From assembly GCA_903847585.1 (NCBI GenBank), contig CAINEC010000162.1:1-64000 (forward strand): a stretch of 64,000 nucleotides of DNA, read 5' to 3'. This stretch comes from an uncultured Bacteroidota bacterium (GTDB lineage: Bacteria > Bacteroidota > Bacteroidia > AKYH767-A > OLB10). Shown in pieces: positions 33,184 to 43,122 of this stretch. Made by a program: the position numbers and the translations under genes. Position 1 is the stretch's first letter; each line of letters opens with the position of its first letter. Below the pieces are notes generated by a model. That model worked only from the letters and a program-made list of their open reading frames with translations. It searched no databases and was not told where the DNA came from.

Positions 33184-34098
33184 TTATTTGATTTTTAATA
33201 TTAAATTGCGAACTCCTTTTAATACTGAATATAAAAAAGACTGTTTATATAGAGTAAAAGTTGGAACTAAATTGGCTCCCCACGAATCTTTATAATTACT
33301 TACTCCATGTAATCCTTCACTAGCCCCCATATTTACGTAAAGATATCCCAATTCTTGTGCTTGTTTAATTACCTCATATTGAACTGCAACGGCAGCATAA
33401 TTATTTTTGGCATCTTTATCAATATAAGAAGCAGCTAGCCAATCAAAAATACTATCATTATGATAAAAACAAATCATACCTGAAACCATTTCTCCATTCA
33501 ATTCAGCAACCCACATATAAACTCCATTAATAGTCCATAAATCAGCTATCATTTCTTTAGAATAAACAGTTTTACTTCCCCATCTTCTGGCTGAATCTTC
33601 ATATAACTTATAATATTCCTTAAAATAAAATGAATCTTTCGTGCGGAATACATTTAATTTCCCATATTTTAAATAGCGTTTAATATGCTTTCTTCGCGTT
33701 TCGTTAAATTTACCTAATAGTCCTTCTAAATTTGTATCGCACTTGAATATATGACAATACCTTTCTATTAATTTATAATTATTTTTTTTAGCTATAATAC
33801 TCAAATCTTCTTTACTAAAATTACTCTCTGGTCCGATGTTAATAATTCCAAGACTTAATCCTTTTTTTGTAAATTCAATCAAAACCTTTTCTAATTGACC
33901 TAAAGAAATTACAGGGCAATACAAACCGAAAGGGGAAGAAAAAGTATATAAAAATCCATTTTTTTGAGTCTTAATGTAGGGTACTGAAAATCCATCACAG
34001 AGGACACTTTCAAATTCATATCCCGATACAAACTTAGAGACATAAATAATAAACTCTTCATAATTAAAAACCTCTGTAAAACTAATCTCTTTCACCAT
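33184..34098 (-). CDS. GNAT/FemAB-like acyltransferase
   Basis: FNETRRKHIKRYLKYG, YNYAAVAVQYEVIKQAQELGYLYVNMGASEG. Confidence 0.65.
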   Translation of the reverse strand: MVKEISFTEVFNYEEFIIYVSKFVSGYEFESVLCDGFSVPYIKTQKNGFLYTFSSPFGLYCPVISLGQLEKVLIEFTKKGLSLGIINIGPESNFSKEDLSIIAKKNNYKLIERYCHIFKCDTNLEGLLGKFNETRRKHIKRYLKYGKLNVFRTKDSFYFKEYYKLYEDSARRWGSKTVYSKEMIADLWTINGVYMWVAELNGEMVSGMICFYHNDSIFDWLAASYIDKDAKNNYAAVAVQYEVIKQAQELGYLYVNMGASEGLHGVSNYKDSWGANLVPTFTLYKQSFLYSVLKGVRNLILKIK

Positions 34099-34178
34099 AT
34101 GAGCTGTCTTTCATTGATATACTAATTAAGTTAATCATCTGTATTATTTTTTAATTTTAAATAGCATATTAACTAAGA

Positions 34179-34970
34179 TTATTTAAAAAAATTAAATTTG
34201 ATCCCTTCCTTTATCCTTATAATATTATCAATTGTATTTTCTATAGGTGAAGCACTCCAATGACGAGGATGGCTTAACAAATATATTACTTTATATCTTT
34301 CTTCAATTGCATTGAATGGATTCGAAGGACGATAAAATAATGGATAATGAGTATCAGATAGAATCACACTAAAACTCTGCAACAAACGATCATCATAACA
34401 TTCAAATTTTATATTGCATTTCTTCATCAACTCACGAGTCATAAATTCATGATTGGGCATTCCTAATTTCCTATTTACAAAATCACCATGAGATGCAACA
34501 GATTTAATTTTAAATCCACATTTATTTTCAATGCGAGAATAATTATCAAAAAAAATATTTTCTATTTCCTGAATACGACTTTTAATTAAAGAAGGATTAG
34601 AAATATTATTGTCCTTACAAAATTGCGATAGCTCTTCATAATGATAGCCCACATCACTACCATAATCATTAATTTCCCTCATCAAATCAAAATCAAGCGT
34701 ATTGAGTCGGAAATAATAACTTGACTTAACACCTAACTTCTTTTCGATTTCAAACATTTTTCTAGCTGTGCGAACGTCAGTATCAATATCATGACGGTGC
34801 AAAAAACAATATCCCAAATCAACACCAGCTAATAACTTCTCAAAATAATCAGAAAGCGTAATATGTAAATATCCTTTATCAATAGCCATTTTTAATAGGC
34901 GTTCATATTCAAATAATCTTGAAGGCATTAAATAGTCTGCATAAAAACGATTAGTTATCTGTTTTATCAT
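34179..34970 (-). CDS. Polysaccharide-deacetylase-like protein; start set by ATGA coupling
   Basis: FLHRHDIDTDVRTARKMFEIEKKLGVKSSYYFRL, GYHYEEL, SVASHGD. Confidence 0.6.
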   Translation of the reverse strand: MIKQITNRFYADYLMPSRLFEYERLLKMAIDKGYLHITLSDYFEKLLAGVDLGYCFLHRHDIDTDVRTARKMFEIEKKLGVKSSYYFRLNTLDFDLMREINDYGSDVGYHYEELSQFCKDNNISNPSLIKSRIQEIENIFFDNYSRIENKCGFKIKSVASHGDFVNRKLGMPNHEFMTRELMKKCNIKFECYDDRLLQSFSVILSDTHYPLFYRPSNPFNAIEERYKVIYLLSHPRHWSASPIENTIDNIIRIKEGIKFNFFK

Positions 34971-35674
34971 AGCATCCATTTTACGCGGTAAGGTTTGAAA
35001 CCACAACGGGTTTTAAACATTTTTAATCCATCACTTGCACCAAAAAATGTATCGTACATCACAAAATGAGTTTTACTTTTAGCACTTAACTCATATTCAA
35101 TATACGATAAAATCATAAAATACATTATACCATCTTTCAAAAAATCATGATGACCAAGCAATCTATTTAAAATAGCTAACTCACCAGATTTAACTACCCA
35201 TAAATAGGAAACAAGAATATCCTCTTTGTAAACACCGAAATACAAATTATTCTCGTTAACAGGATAAATACTAAGATTCTTATATGACTTATCCATTTCT
35301 TTTCCTTGTCGAAATGCTACCGAATTGTTTATCTCAAAAACCTCGTTAGTTAATTTATTAATATCAATAGATTTAAAAACATATCCAGCTTTAACAGCTT
35401 TCCTTGAAAAATATGCAGCAGAATTTTTTCCGTTAACGGACTTAATGTAATCTTCAGCATGATTAAAATCCTTCAATTTTATTAATGCAATACCAATAGA
35501 TTTTTGTTTAATAAATAAATATCGAGAATGAATTTTATTAAAAGAACTGTGTATTCGACGCCCCTCCATGGAATTATCCAATGTTATCTTTAACAAAGGT
35601 AACTTAACGATTTTGTAAATTAATTTGAAATATTTGTTAATTTCCATAATCAATATTTGAATTACTAACAGCAA
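34967..35674 (-). CDS. Hypothetical acetyltransferase-like protein of a polysaccharide locus
   Basis: INNSVAFRQGKEMDKSY and MYDTFFGASDGLKMFKTRCGFKPYRVKW resemble GNAT-like proteins of surface-glycan clusters. Confidence 0.5.
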   Translation of the reverse strand: MLLVIQILIMEINKYFKLIYKIVKLPLLKITLDNSMEGRRIHSSFNKIHSRYLFIKQKSIGIALIKLKDFNHAEDYIKSVNGKNSAAYFSRKAVKAGYVFKSIDINKLTNEVFEINNSVAFRQGKEMDKSYKNLSIYPVNENNLYFGVYKEDILVSYLWVVKSGELAILNRLLGHHDFLKDGIMYFMILSYIEYELSAKSKTHFVMYDTFFGASDGLKMFKTRCGFKPYRVKWML

Positions 35675-36923
35675 TTGAATAATACCAAAAAATAGCTGTT
35701 ATCATCAATGAACTGCACGAAAAAGAAATAATTTTAAATGACAACAAATAATCATTCTTCAAACCACCTAGTATAAGTGCAAATAATCGTACAGATGAAT
35801 CTAAAATAGTAAATATAAAACCCTGAAACTGCTTATTACAAACTAAGGTAATTGACGAAACTGGCGATACGATAAAATTTAAAAAAAGCCATGGAGTCAA
35901 AATACTCGCAATAACACCTGCTTCATACCACTTAGCACCAAAAAGCAATGAAAACAATTCTGGACTATAAAAATACAAAATCGCAAATCCTGGTAATCCA
36001 AGAATAAACATTCTTAAAAACATGTTTTTTACTAATGGTCTTAAATCACTTCCTTCATTTTTGGCATGCGACAATTTTTGATAAAATACTTGGTAAAAAG
36101 CGGATCCTATCAAACCTACGGGAGCCTTTAAAATTCTAAATGCAAATGAATACCACCCTGTAACAGCAGGTATAAAATAATAGCTCATTAAATAAACAAC
36201 ACCATTGTCTTGTAATGAATCTAGTAAAGCATGAGGACTATTAATTTTAATAAATGAAATATGCTTTTTAAATTGTTCTTTAATGCCTTTGAAATTTACA
36301 TCTTGAAAAAGATTTTTATTTCCCCTCCAGTAAGGCGAAGAAATCACAATAGTTGCTACAATTTGACCAATAAAAAAACCCAAGATTAATCCTTTGGGGC
36401 CGAAATGATAATATCCGAACGTAACACTTGTAATAGAGGTAAAAACTGCTAATGCAATTCTTCCGTATGAATTTAATTTATACGTTTTCATACGAGTAGA
36501 CCAAAAATTAAATGCATTATAAACCCCTGTAGAAAAAACAATAAGTGGAATTAAATAATACCAAACAATGTATTGTCCAATGTTATTCCTGATTGCGTAG
36601 ATATGATATAAAAACACAAAAATCAGAGCGCATACCGAAACGATAAAACTTATTAAAATTGAAAGGGCTAAAACAGATTTAGCATCATCATCCTTTTTTT
36701 CTAAAGGAATAGCTAATTCATATCGTGCAGTTGCAATTACAGAAATTATCGCTACTGTAGAGGTAAATAATGCAAAAACAGAGAAGTCTGTTGGATCATA
36801 AAATCGAGATAATGCAGGAGCAGCTAATATTGAAATTAACTGCGCTATAGTTGTACCAGTTACTAATGTTAGTACATTTTTTGCAAATTCTGTTTTAAAA
36901 TGCCTCTTGATCAAAATTATCAT
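35637..36923 (-). CDS. Oligosaccharide flippase (Wzx-like)
   Basis: Polytopic; LVTGTTIAQLISILAAPALSRFYDPTDFSVFALFTS. Confidence 0.88.
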   Translation of the reverse strand: MIILIKRHFKTEFAKNVLTLVTGTTIAQLISILAAPALSRFYDPTDFSVFALFTSTVAIISVIATARYELAIPLEKKDDDAKSVLALSILISFIVSVCALIFVFLYHIYAIRNNIGQYIVWYYLIPLIVFSTGVYNAFNFWSTRMKTYKLNSYGRIALAVFTSITSVTFGYYHFGPKGLILGFFIGQIVATIVISSPYWRGNKNLFQDVNFKGIKEQFKKHISFIKINSPHALLDSLQDNGVVYLMSYYFIPAVTGWYSFAFRILKAPVGLIGSAFYQVFYQKLSHAKNEGSDLRPLVKNMFLRMFILGLPGFAILYFYSPELFSLLFGAKWYEAGVIASILTPWLFLNFIVSPVSSITLVCNKQFQGFIFTILDSSVRLFALILGGLKNDYLLSFKIISFSCSSLMITAIFWYYSIAVSNSNIDYGN

Positions 36924-36989
36924 TCATTAAATTAAATACCGAAATCAATACCAATTACGATATAGTTAATTAATAATTGATTTATGAAA

Positions 36990-38549
36990 TTACTTAGCAT
37001 AATTCACTGCTCTCGTCTCACGAATAACAGTCACCTTTACCTGACCAGGATACGTCATTTCCGTTTGAATGCGGTTAGCGATATCAAATGATAATTGCTC
37101 TGTTGCTTTATCATCTAACTTCTCACTTTCTACAATCACACGTAACTCACGACCAGCTTGAATAGCAAATGCTTTTTCAACTCCTTTATATCCTTGAGCA
37201 AGATTTTCCATTTCTTTTAATCGCTTCATGTATTGCTCAACGATTTCACGACGAGCACCTGGACGAGCACCACTGATAGCATCACAAACCTGAACGATAG
37301 GAGAGATCATACTTGTCATTTCGATCTCATCATGATGGGCTCCAATCGCATTGATAACTTCCGCGTTTTCCTTGCTGCGTTCAGCCATCTTCATACCTGC
37401 AATAGCATGTGGAAGCTCTGTATCTTCTTCAGCAACTTTACCAATATCGTGTAATAAACCTGCTCGCTTAGCTAACTTCACATTCAAGCCTAATTCAGCA
37501 GCCATTAATGCACAAAGGTTCGCTACTTCGCGAGAGTGTTGTAATAAATTTTGTCCGTAAGATGAACGATATTTCATTCTACCTACCATACGAATTAACT
37601 CTGGTGCTAATCCGTGAATTCCTAAATCGATAGCAGTACGCTTACCGATCTCAATAATTTCTTCGTCTAACTGACGACGAACTTTCGCCACTACCTCTTC
37701 AATTCTCGCAGGGTGAATACGTCCGTCAGATACTAACTGATGCAACGCTAAACGCGCTAACTCTCTTCTTACCGGATCAAAACCAGAAAGGATAATTGCT
37801 TCTGGAGTATCATCCACAATAATTTCAATTCCTGTTGCTGCTTCTAATGCACGAATATTTCTTCCTTCACGTCCGATTACACGGCCTTTTACTTCATCAT
37901 TATCAATATGGAAAACAGTCACCGCGTTTTCAATTGCATGCTCTGTAGCCACACGTTGAATCGTTTGAATAACGATGCGCTTCGCTTCTTTATTAGCAGT
38001 TAATTTAGCTTCGTCGATAGAGTCCTTAATAAACGACATTGCTTCTGTTTTAGCTTCAGCTTTTAAGGCTTCTACTAATTGTGCTTTTGCATCTTCTGCT
38101 GATAGTCCTGCAATTTTCTCTAATGCATGAACCTGCTTTTGATGTGCTTTCTCTAACTCTTCCTTACGGCGATTGATGACTTCTAACTGAGCATTTAAGT
38201 TTGTTTGAATCGTTTCAACTTCCGTTTGCTTTCTCTTGTTTTGCTCTAATTGCTGATTAAGCGTTGTTTCTTTTTGTTTGATTCTGTTTTCAGCAGCTAA
38301 GATGGCTTTATCTTTTTCCGTGATATGCTTCTCATGCTCTGTCTTCATTTGATAAAAGCGATCTTTCGCTTCCATCGTTTTATCTTTCAGATACAATTCG
38401 CCTTTCGCCTGTGCTTCTTTAATAATTGCTTGTGCTTTTTCTTCTGCAGCAGCAACAATTCCGTTGTTGTTTTTTCTGGTAACTATAAATGTTAATACTC
38501 CGCCTACTGCAAGTCCCGCAAGTGCGAGTATGATAGAAATTGGTTCCAT
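36990..38549 (-). CDS. rny: Ribonuclease Y
   Basis: N-terminal TM + coiled coil, KH domain ([17 protein letters not shown]), HD motif [18 protein letters not shown]. Confidence 0.96.
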   Translation of the reverse strand: MEPISIILALAGLAVGGVLTFIVTRKNNNGIVAAAEEKAQAIIKEAQAKGELYLKDKTMEAKDRFYQMKTEHEKHITEKDKAILAAENRIKQKETTLNQQLEQNKRKQTEVETIQTNLNAQLEVINRRKEELEKAHQKQVHALEKIAGLSAEDAKAQLVEALKAEAKTEAMSFIKDSIDEAKLTANKEAKRIVIQTIQRVATEHAIENAVTVFHIDNDEVKGRVIGREGRNIRALEAATGIEIIVDDTPEAIILSGFDPVRRELARLALHQLVSDGRIHPARIEEVVAKVRRQLDEEIIEIGKRTAIDLGIHGLAPELIRMVGRMKYRSSYGQNLLQHSREVANLCALMAAELGLNVKLAKRAGLLHDIGKVAEEDTELPHAIAGMKMAERSKENAEVINAIGAHHDEIEMTSMISPIVQVCDAISGARPGARREIVEQYMKRLKEMENLAQGYKGVEKAFAIQAGRELRVIVESEKLDDKATEQLSFDIANRIQTEMTYPGQVKVTVIRETRAVNYAK

Positions 38550-38610
38550 AATTTAATTTTTGTTTGTTTATATAGTGATTTGTCATGCGACAATAATTGC
38601 TTTTTTATCG

Positions 38611-38774
38611 AAGCTCCGCATCCACCCTGGGAGAATTAAAACCCATTAGATAGGGTCGGAGTACACCCCATTGATTCATGCTTTCCTTGCGGACATGCAA
38701 TCGGCAACGCAAAATGCCTCCTAAGTGTTTGAATGTTGATTTTAATCTGCGACCAGAATGGTATGCGGATCTTC
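38611..38774 (-). ncRNA. 6S-like structured RNA (candidate ssrS homolog)
   Basis: Terminal helix AAGATCCGCAT/ATGCGGAGCTT (one mismatch) encloses about 164 nt, continues as TTCTGG/CCAGGG and GATTAAAATC/GGTTTTAATT; rod-like; directly downstream of zapA. Several pairs are G-U only when read on the minus strand. Confidence 0.65.
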
Positions 38775-38820
38775 TTACTATTTTTTATCCCTTTTCGGGT
38801 GATGATCAAAGAACGAAGAA

Positions 38821-39120
38821 CTATTGATTATCAGGCCCGAAAGCAGTCACCAATTCAGAAAGCTTGGTCAGCTCACTCGCCAACTCTTGTTCTTTCTTAT
38901 CTCTATTGTTGTTGGCAGTAATAATATCTGCTGCCTGTTGTAACGCACACATCGCCAAAATATCCTGAGGCTCCTTTAAATTGAAAGACGATTGATAGGT
39001 TTTAAGTTGCTCAGCAACCTTCGCAGCTGCTTTTTGCAAGATTTCAACCTGATCCTCTTTCACCTTGAGAGGGTAGGACTTATTGGCAATTTGTACCTGT
39101 ATAGAGACGGTTTTGCTCAC
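38821..39120 (-). CDS. zapA: Cell division protein ZapA
   Basis: VSIQVQIANKSYPLKVKEDQVEILQKAAAKV; DILAMCALQQAADI. Confidence 0.88.
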   Translation of the reverse strand: MSKTVSIQVQIANKSYPLKVKEDQVEILQKAAAKVAEQLKTYQSSFNLKEPQDILAMCALQQAADIITANNNRDKKEQELASELTKLSELVTAFGPDNQ

Positions 39121-39123
39121 CTT

Positions 39124-39420
39124 TTAATCTTTGTTCAACAACGACAAACAACGGTCGATTTCGCGTAAGTAGTTGTTAATTTGAATTTTAAGCTCTCGGG
39201 TTTCCGTTTTCTCCGGTACCGCTAAAGCCTGTGCTAATTTAATTGTTTTCAACTGTTCTTTTAGTGCCTCACACTCATTAATTGCAACTTCTTTTTCAAC
39301 CTGCAACTGTTCATTTTGTGATGCCAGTTTTGAATTCTCTTTCTGTAATTTATGATGCTGCTCCACCGCCAATTTTATTTGCGATTTCAACTTTTGTATT
39401 TGATCCATTACAGAATTCAT
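39124..39420 (-). CDS. Coiled-coil hypothetical protein upstream of zapA
   Basis: 98 aa, heptad-rich, translationally adjacent to zapA. Confidence 0.7.
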   Translation of the reverse strand: MNSVMDQIQKLKSQIKLAVEQHHKLQKENSKLASQNEQLQVEKEVAINECEALKEQLKTIKLAQALAVPEKTETRELKIQINNYLREIDRCLSLLNKD

Positions 39421-39530
39421 AAATCAGTGATTTTGAACAATGAAACAAATGTAATTGAATATATGGTTTTAACCAAAAAATTGCGTTTATTTATAGGAAG
39501 TGGAAATATTATTCTATTTTCATAGCCCGT

Positions 39531-41192
39531 ATGATGCTTCGAAATAACTTCTTTTATTCATTGGTCTGCCTCTTTTTAGGGATTACTTTTTCTTCATTAG
39601 GACAAAATAACAAGCCCGATTTTAGATCGCCGGTGGATATTCCGATTTCACTGGCAGGCAATTTTTGTGAAATCAGACCCAATCATTTTCATTCGGGTAT
39701 CGATATCCGAACAAACGGAAAGGAAGGCTTGCCCATCTTCGCAATTGGTGATGGATATGTTTCAAGAATCAAGGTGAGTCCAACAGGATTTGGAAGAGTC
39801 GTTTATATCAACCATCCCGAAGGATATACCTCCGTTTATGCCCATTTATCTTCTTTCAATTCTCCGTTGGATGCTTTTGTTGACTCCATTCAAAAGGCCA
39901 ACGAATCATACGATATGGAAGAATTTCCCGATGCTAAAAGATTCAAAGTCAAAAAAGGGGATTGCATAGGATTCAGCGGTAACTCTGGTTCGAGTTCATC
40001 GCCACATCTACATTTCGAAATTCGTGATTTGAATTCGGAAGAGCCATTGAATCCGCTGGCATTTTTAAATTATGAAGATTCTATTGCACCAGTTATTGAA
40101 CGGATTAGAATAGTCCATATCAATTTAGATAAAGTTTATCAACCAATAACTGATATCTCAACTTCAGATTATTTAATAACTGTAATCACTGGCATTGATT
40201 ATGGGGATTATTATTTTGAATTAAAAGGAAGTGACAATAGTGGAGATTCGTATATGAACTTTTATTCCATTAACGTAATGACAAATAAAGGCGATACACT
40301 ATTTGATTGTAAGTTCGACCGATTTAATTTCGACGAAACAAGAATGGTAAATTCATTTATTAATTACTCTTCATTAGTAAACGATAAAGAAGAATGGCAA
40401 AGACTTTACAAGCTACCCTCCAACACAGCTACACTATTTAAAAACTGTATTTCGAAACCACTTACCATTTCGGATGATAATGATACAATATATTTTAAAG
40501 TTACTGACTATAGTGGCAATTCAACAGTTGAACAAGTCATACTATACGGATTTAAACAAGAAGAAATAATAGGAGATTATAAAGAATCAATTTGCAGATA
40601 TTACAATGAAAGTTTTACCATTCCTTTTAAATATGGATTCATGAATATCCCTGCTAGTGGAATAGATCAATCACTTTGTTACGAGTTAACCGATTACGAT
40701 ACGCTTCCGGATTCAACAACCTTTTTAATTGGTGATCCGTCTGTCCCTTTAATCAAGAATGCAACGGTGGTGATTCAAAAAAAACTGGGCACTAACTTTT
40801 GGCTTTGCGAACGAAATTGGAAGAATGAATTGACCGGAACCTCCTTCAAGTTAGACAGTGCGAAATACGGTTATCAAACAAGCATTAAAAAAATGGGATG
40901 GTACTCGGTAGAATGCGATAGTGTAGCACCACAACTCATAAAAGTAATATCAGAAAAAGACCCTATCATCAAGGAACAGAAAAACATATTATTAAAAATC
41001 AGCGATGATATTTCAGGAGTTAAAAAAGCCAATGTATTCATTAATGGAAATTTCCTTCCATGCGAATTTGATTTGAAACGTAGCAGCGTTGTGATTAAAG
41101 GAAGTCAACTCAAAAAAGGTGATATCATCCAATTAAAATTAATCGACTATCAAGGAAATACTAATTTAATAGAAAATGTCGATTGGAATTGA
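39531..41192 (+). CDS. M23-family metallopeptidase (LytM/peptidase-like)
   Basis: RPNHFHSGIDIRTNGKEGLPIFAIGDGYVSRI ... VYINHPEGYTSVYAHL ... SPHLHFEIRD. Confidence 0.9.
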   Translation: MMLRNNFFYSLVCLFLGITFSSLGQNNKPDFRSPVDIPISLAGNFCEIRPNHFHSGIDIRTNGKEGLPIFAIGDGYVSRIKVSPTGFGRVVYINHPEGYTSVYAHLSSFNSPLDAFVDSIQKANESYDMEEFPDAKRFKVKKGDCIGFSGNSGSSSSPHLHFEIRDLNSEEPLNPLAFLNYEDSIAPVIERIRIVHINLDKVYQPITDISTSDYLITVITGIDYGDYYFELKGSDNSGDSYMNFYSINVMTNKGDTLFDCKFDRFNFDETRMVNSFINYSSLVNDKEEWQRLYKLPSNTATLFKNCISKPLTISDDNDTIYFKVTDYSGNSTVEQVILYGFKQEEIIGDYKESICRYYNESFTIPFKYGFMNIPASGIDQSLCYELTDYDTLPDSTTFLIGDPSVPLIKNATVVIQKKLGTNFWLCERNWKNELTGTSFKLDSAKYGYQTSIKKMGWYSVECDSVAPQLIKVISEKDPIIKEQKNILLKISDDISGVKKANVFINGNFLPCEFDLKRSSVVIKGSQLKKGDIIQLKLIDYQGNTNLIENVDWN

Positions 41193-41212
41193 TAAGGGTC
41201 ATTCGCTTACTA

Positions 41213-41255
41213 TGATGTAAGTCATTTTAAAATGTTATTCGTCGCTGTACTTTTG
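41213..41255 (+). promoter_or_regulatory. Crp/FNR-type site TGATGTAAGTCA (41213-41224) + -7 box TACTTTTG (41248-41255)
   Basis: TGA-N6-TCA palindrome; centre to last G of TAnnTTTG box = 36.5 bp. Confidence 0.65.
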
Positions 41256-41259
41256 ATTT

Positions 41260-41347
41260 CGAGATGGAGACATCCCAACGTACTAGAATAATAGTACCAT
41301 AGTTTACTGGTTTGGTTAGAGCTGTCGAAGGACAGCTCTACTTTTTT
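41260..41347 (+). ncRNA. Candidate approximately 88-nt small RNA
   Basis: Predicted TSS about 5 nt after the -7 box; internal hairpin GTACTA-GAATAA-TAGTAC (41280-41297); ends in an intrinsic terminator; no coding frame of note. Confidence 0.55.
41318..41347 (+). terminator. Rho-independent terminator
   Basis: AGAGCTGTC-GAAG-GACAGCTCT then ACTTTTTT. Confidence 0.85.
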
Positions 41348-41368
41348 CCGTACATTCGCAATAGAATT

Positions 41369-42091
41369 ATGCTTGTTTTATTTTACTTTTTAGCGTTAGT
41401 GGCAGAGGTTGTTGGAACGATAGGTGGGTTTGGCTCCTCGATTTTTTTCGTACCTATTGCTTCTTTCTTTTTTGAACCGAAACTAGTATTAGGCATCACT
41501 GCATTTTTTCATGTGTTTAGTAATATTTCAAAACTCATTTTGTTTGGCAAGCATATCAAAATGAAAATCGCCATCAAGTTTATTATTCCGAGTGTGATTG
41601 GAGTTATCATTGGAGCATTATTAATCGCTAATCAGTCGGGAGAACTATTTTCATTAGCCATCGGAATCTTCCTCATTCTATTTGCGCTATACTTTTTGAT
41701 ATTCCCTTCTCAAGCAATTGAAGCCTCTAATAAAAACATAATAATAGGAGGGAGCAGCGCAGGATTTTTAGCCGGATTTCTTGGAACAGGCGGAGTCATT
41801 CGTGGAGCAGCAATGGCAGCTTTTAATCTCGAAAAGAATTGCTTTGTTGCTACCTCTGCATTTATCGATTTATTCGTTGATATTAGTCGTTCTGCAATCT
41901 ACTATCAAAATGAATTTATCGCTCGTGATAAATTGTATTATATCCTTCCGTTGATTTTAATATCATTTGCTGGAAGCTATATTGGGAAATTAATTCTTGA
42001 AAAATTAAACCAAGATAAGTTCAGAAGAATAGTTTTAATTTTAATTTCGATAATGGGAACGGTATCGGTAATTCGATTTATATGCCAGTAA
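41369..42091 (+). CDS. TauE/SafE-like (TSUP) membrane permease; start trimmed from 41312, which lies 5' of the terminator
   Basis: GGFGSSIFFVPIASFFF, GFLAGFLGTGGVIRGAAM; polytopic. Confidence 0.78.
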   Translation: MLVLFYFLALVAEVVGTIGGFGSSIFFVPIASFFFEPKLVLGITAFFHVFSNISKLILFGKHIKMKIAIKFIIPSVIGVIIGALLIANQSGELFSLAIGIFLILFALYFLIFPSQAIEASNKNIIIGGSSAGFLAGFLGTGGVIRGAAMAAFNLEKNCFVATSAFIDLFVDISRSAIYYQNEFIARDKLYYILPLILISFAGSYIGKLILEKLNQDKFRRIVLILISIMGTVSVIRFICQ

Positions 42092-43080
42092 AGGATAAAA
42101 ATTTCAGGACAAAAGTAAATGCCATTTCTGTGGTGCTGGCACTTTCTGTTTTGATCATGCTCATCAAATTCGTTGCATATTACGTTACGAAATCGAATGC
42201 ATTATTATCAGATGCCCTTGAATCGTTTATCAATATTGCCACCAGCTCTTTTACGCTTTACAGTATTTATTATTCTGCAAAATTAAAAGACCATGATCAT
42301 CCTTACGGACATGGAAAAATTGAATACCTCGCTGTAGGATTTGAAGGTGCCTTGATTTTAGGAACGGGCGTTTACATTTTATATGAAGCCTTTAATCATT
42401 TCATCCATCCAGAGCCTTTGCAAAATGTAGATCTAGGAATTATGATTACTGCATCCACTGGACTATTCATGTATTTCATTGGATCGTTTCTTAAAAAGAA
42501 AGGGCGCGAGCTTGATTCCATTACACTCGTTGCAGATGGAGAACATTTTCACTTGGATACGATAACCAGCATCGCACTAATTGTTGGATTAGTTTTATAT
42601 CACTTAACTAAGTTACCATGGATTGATCCATTGCTGGCTGCTTTATTAGCTGTACATATTATGATGAGTGGTTACAAGCTAACAAAAGAATCCATTGATC
42701 GTTTATTGGATAAAGCCGATTTCGATACGATACAAAATGTAGTAAACTCGTTAAATAAAAATCGTAAAGCAACTTGGATAGACATTCATAATTTACGAAT
42801 GCAGCGATTCGGGAATATTATTCATATCGATTGTCATCTGACGCTTCCATTTTATTACGCACTCGATCAAGTGCACAATGAAATTAAAAATTTAGAAGCT
42901 GATATCAATAAAGACTTCAATCAAGAAGTTGAATTTTTTGTTCATACAGATCCTTGTAATGAAGAATTCCCTTGCAAGCTATGTAATGTAGAAGAATGTG
43001 CTTTTCGAAAGTTCGAACACCTTCAAACAGTTGATTGGGATATTAAAAATCTAATGGCTAATAAAAAGCATCAGCTGTAA
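42082..43080 (+). CDS. Cation diffusion facilitator (CDF) transporter
   Basis: SDALESFINIATSSFTLYSI, DHDHPYGHGKIEYLAVGFEG, DGEHFHLDTITS. Confidence 0.92.
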   Translation: MPVKDKNFRTKVNAISVVLALSVLIMLIKFVAYYVTKSNALLSDALESFINIATSSFTLYSIYYSAKLKDHDHPYGHGKIEYLAVGFEGALILGTGVYILYEAFNHFIHPEPLQNVDLGIMITASTGLFMYFIGSFLKKKGRELDSITLVADGEHFHLDTITSIALIVGLVLYHLTKLPWIDPLLAALLAVHIMMSGYKLTKESIDRLLDKADFDTIQNVVNSLNKNRKATWIDIHNLRMQRFGNIIHIDCHLTLPFYYALDQVHNEIKNLEADINKDFNQEVEFFVHTDPCNEEFPCKLCNVEECAFRKFEHLQTVDWDIKNLMANKKHQL

Positions 43081-43122
43081 AATTTTTATTTGTATTAATA
43101 TAAAATTAATTATTTTAGTCGA

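Noticed and set aside
41312-41368. N-terminal extension of the TauE/SafE ORF (MVRAVEGQLYFFPYIRNRI)
   Set aside because: Its codons cover an intrinsic terminator hairpin; the hydrophobic start at 41369 is the better ATG.
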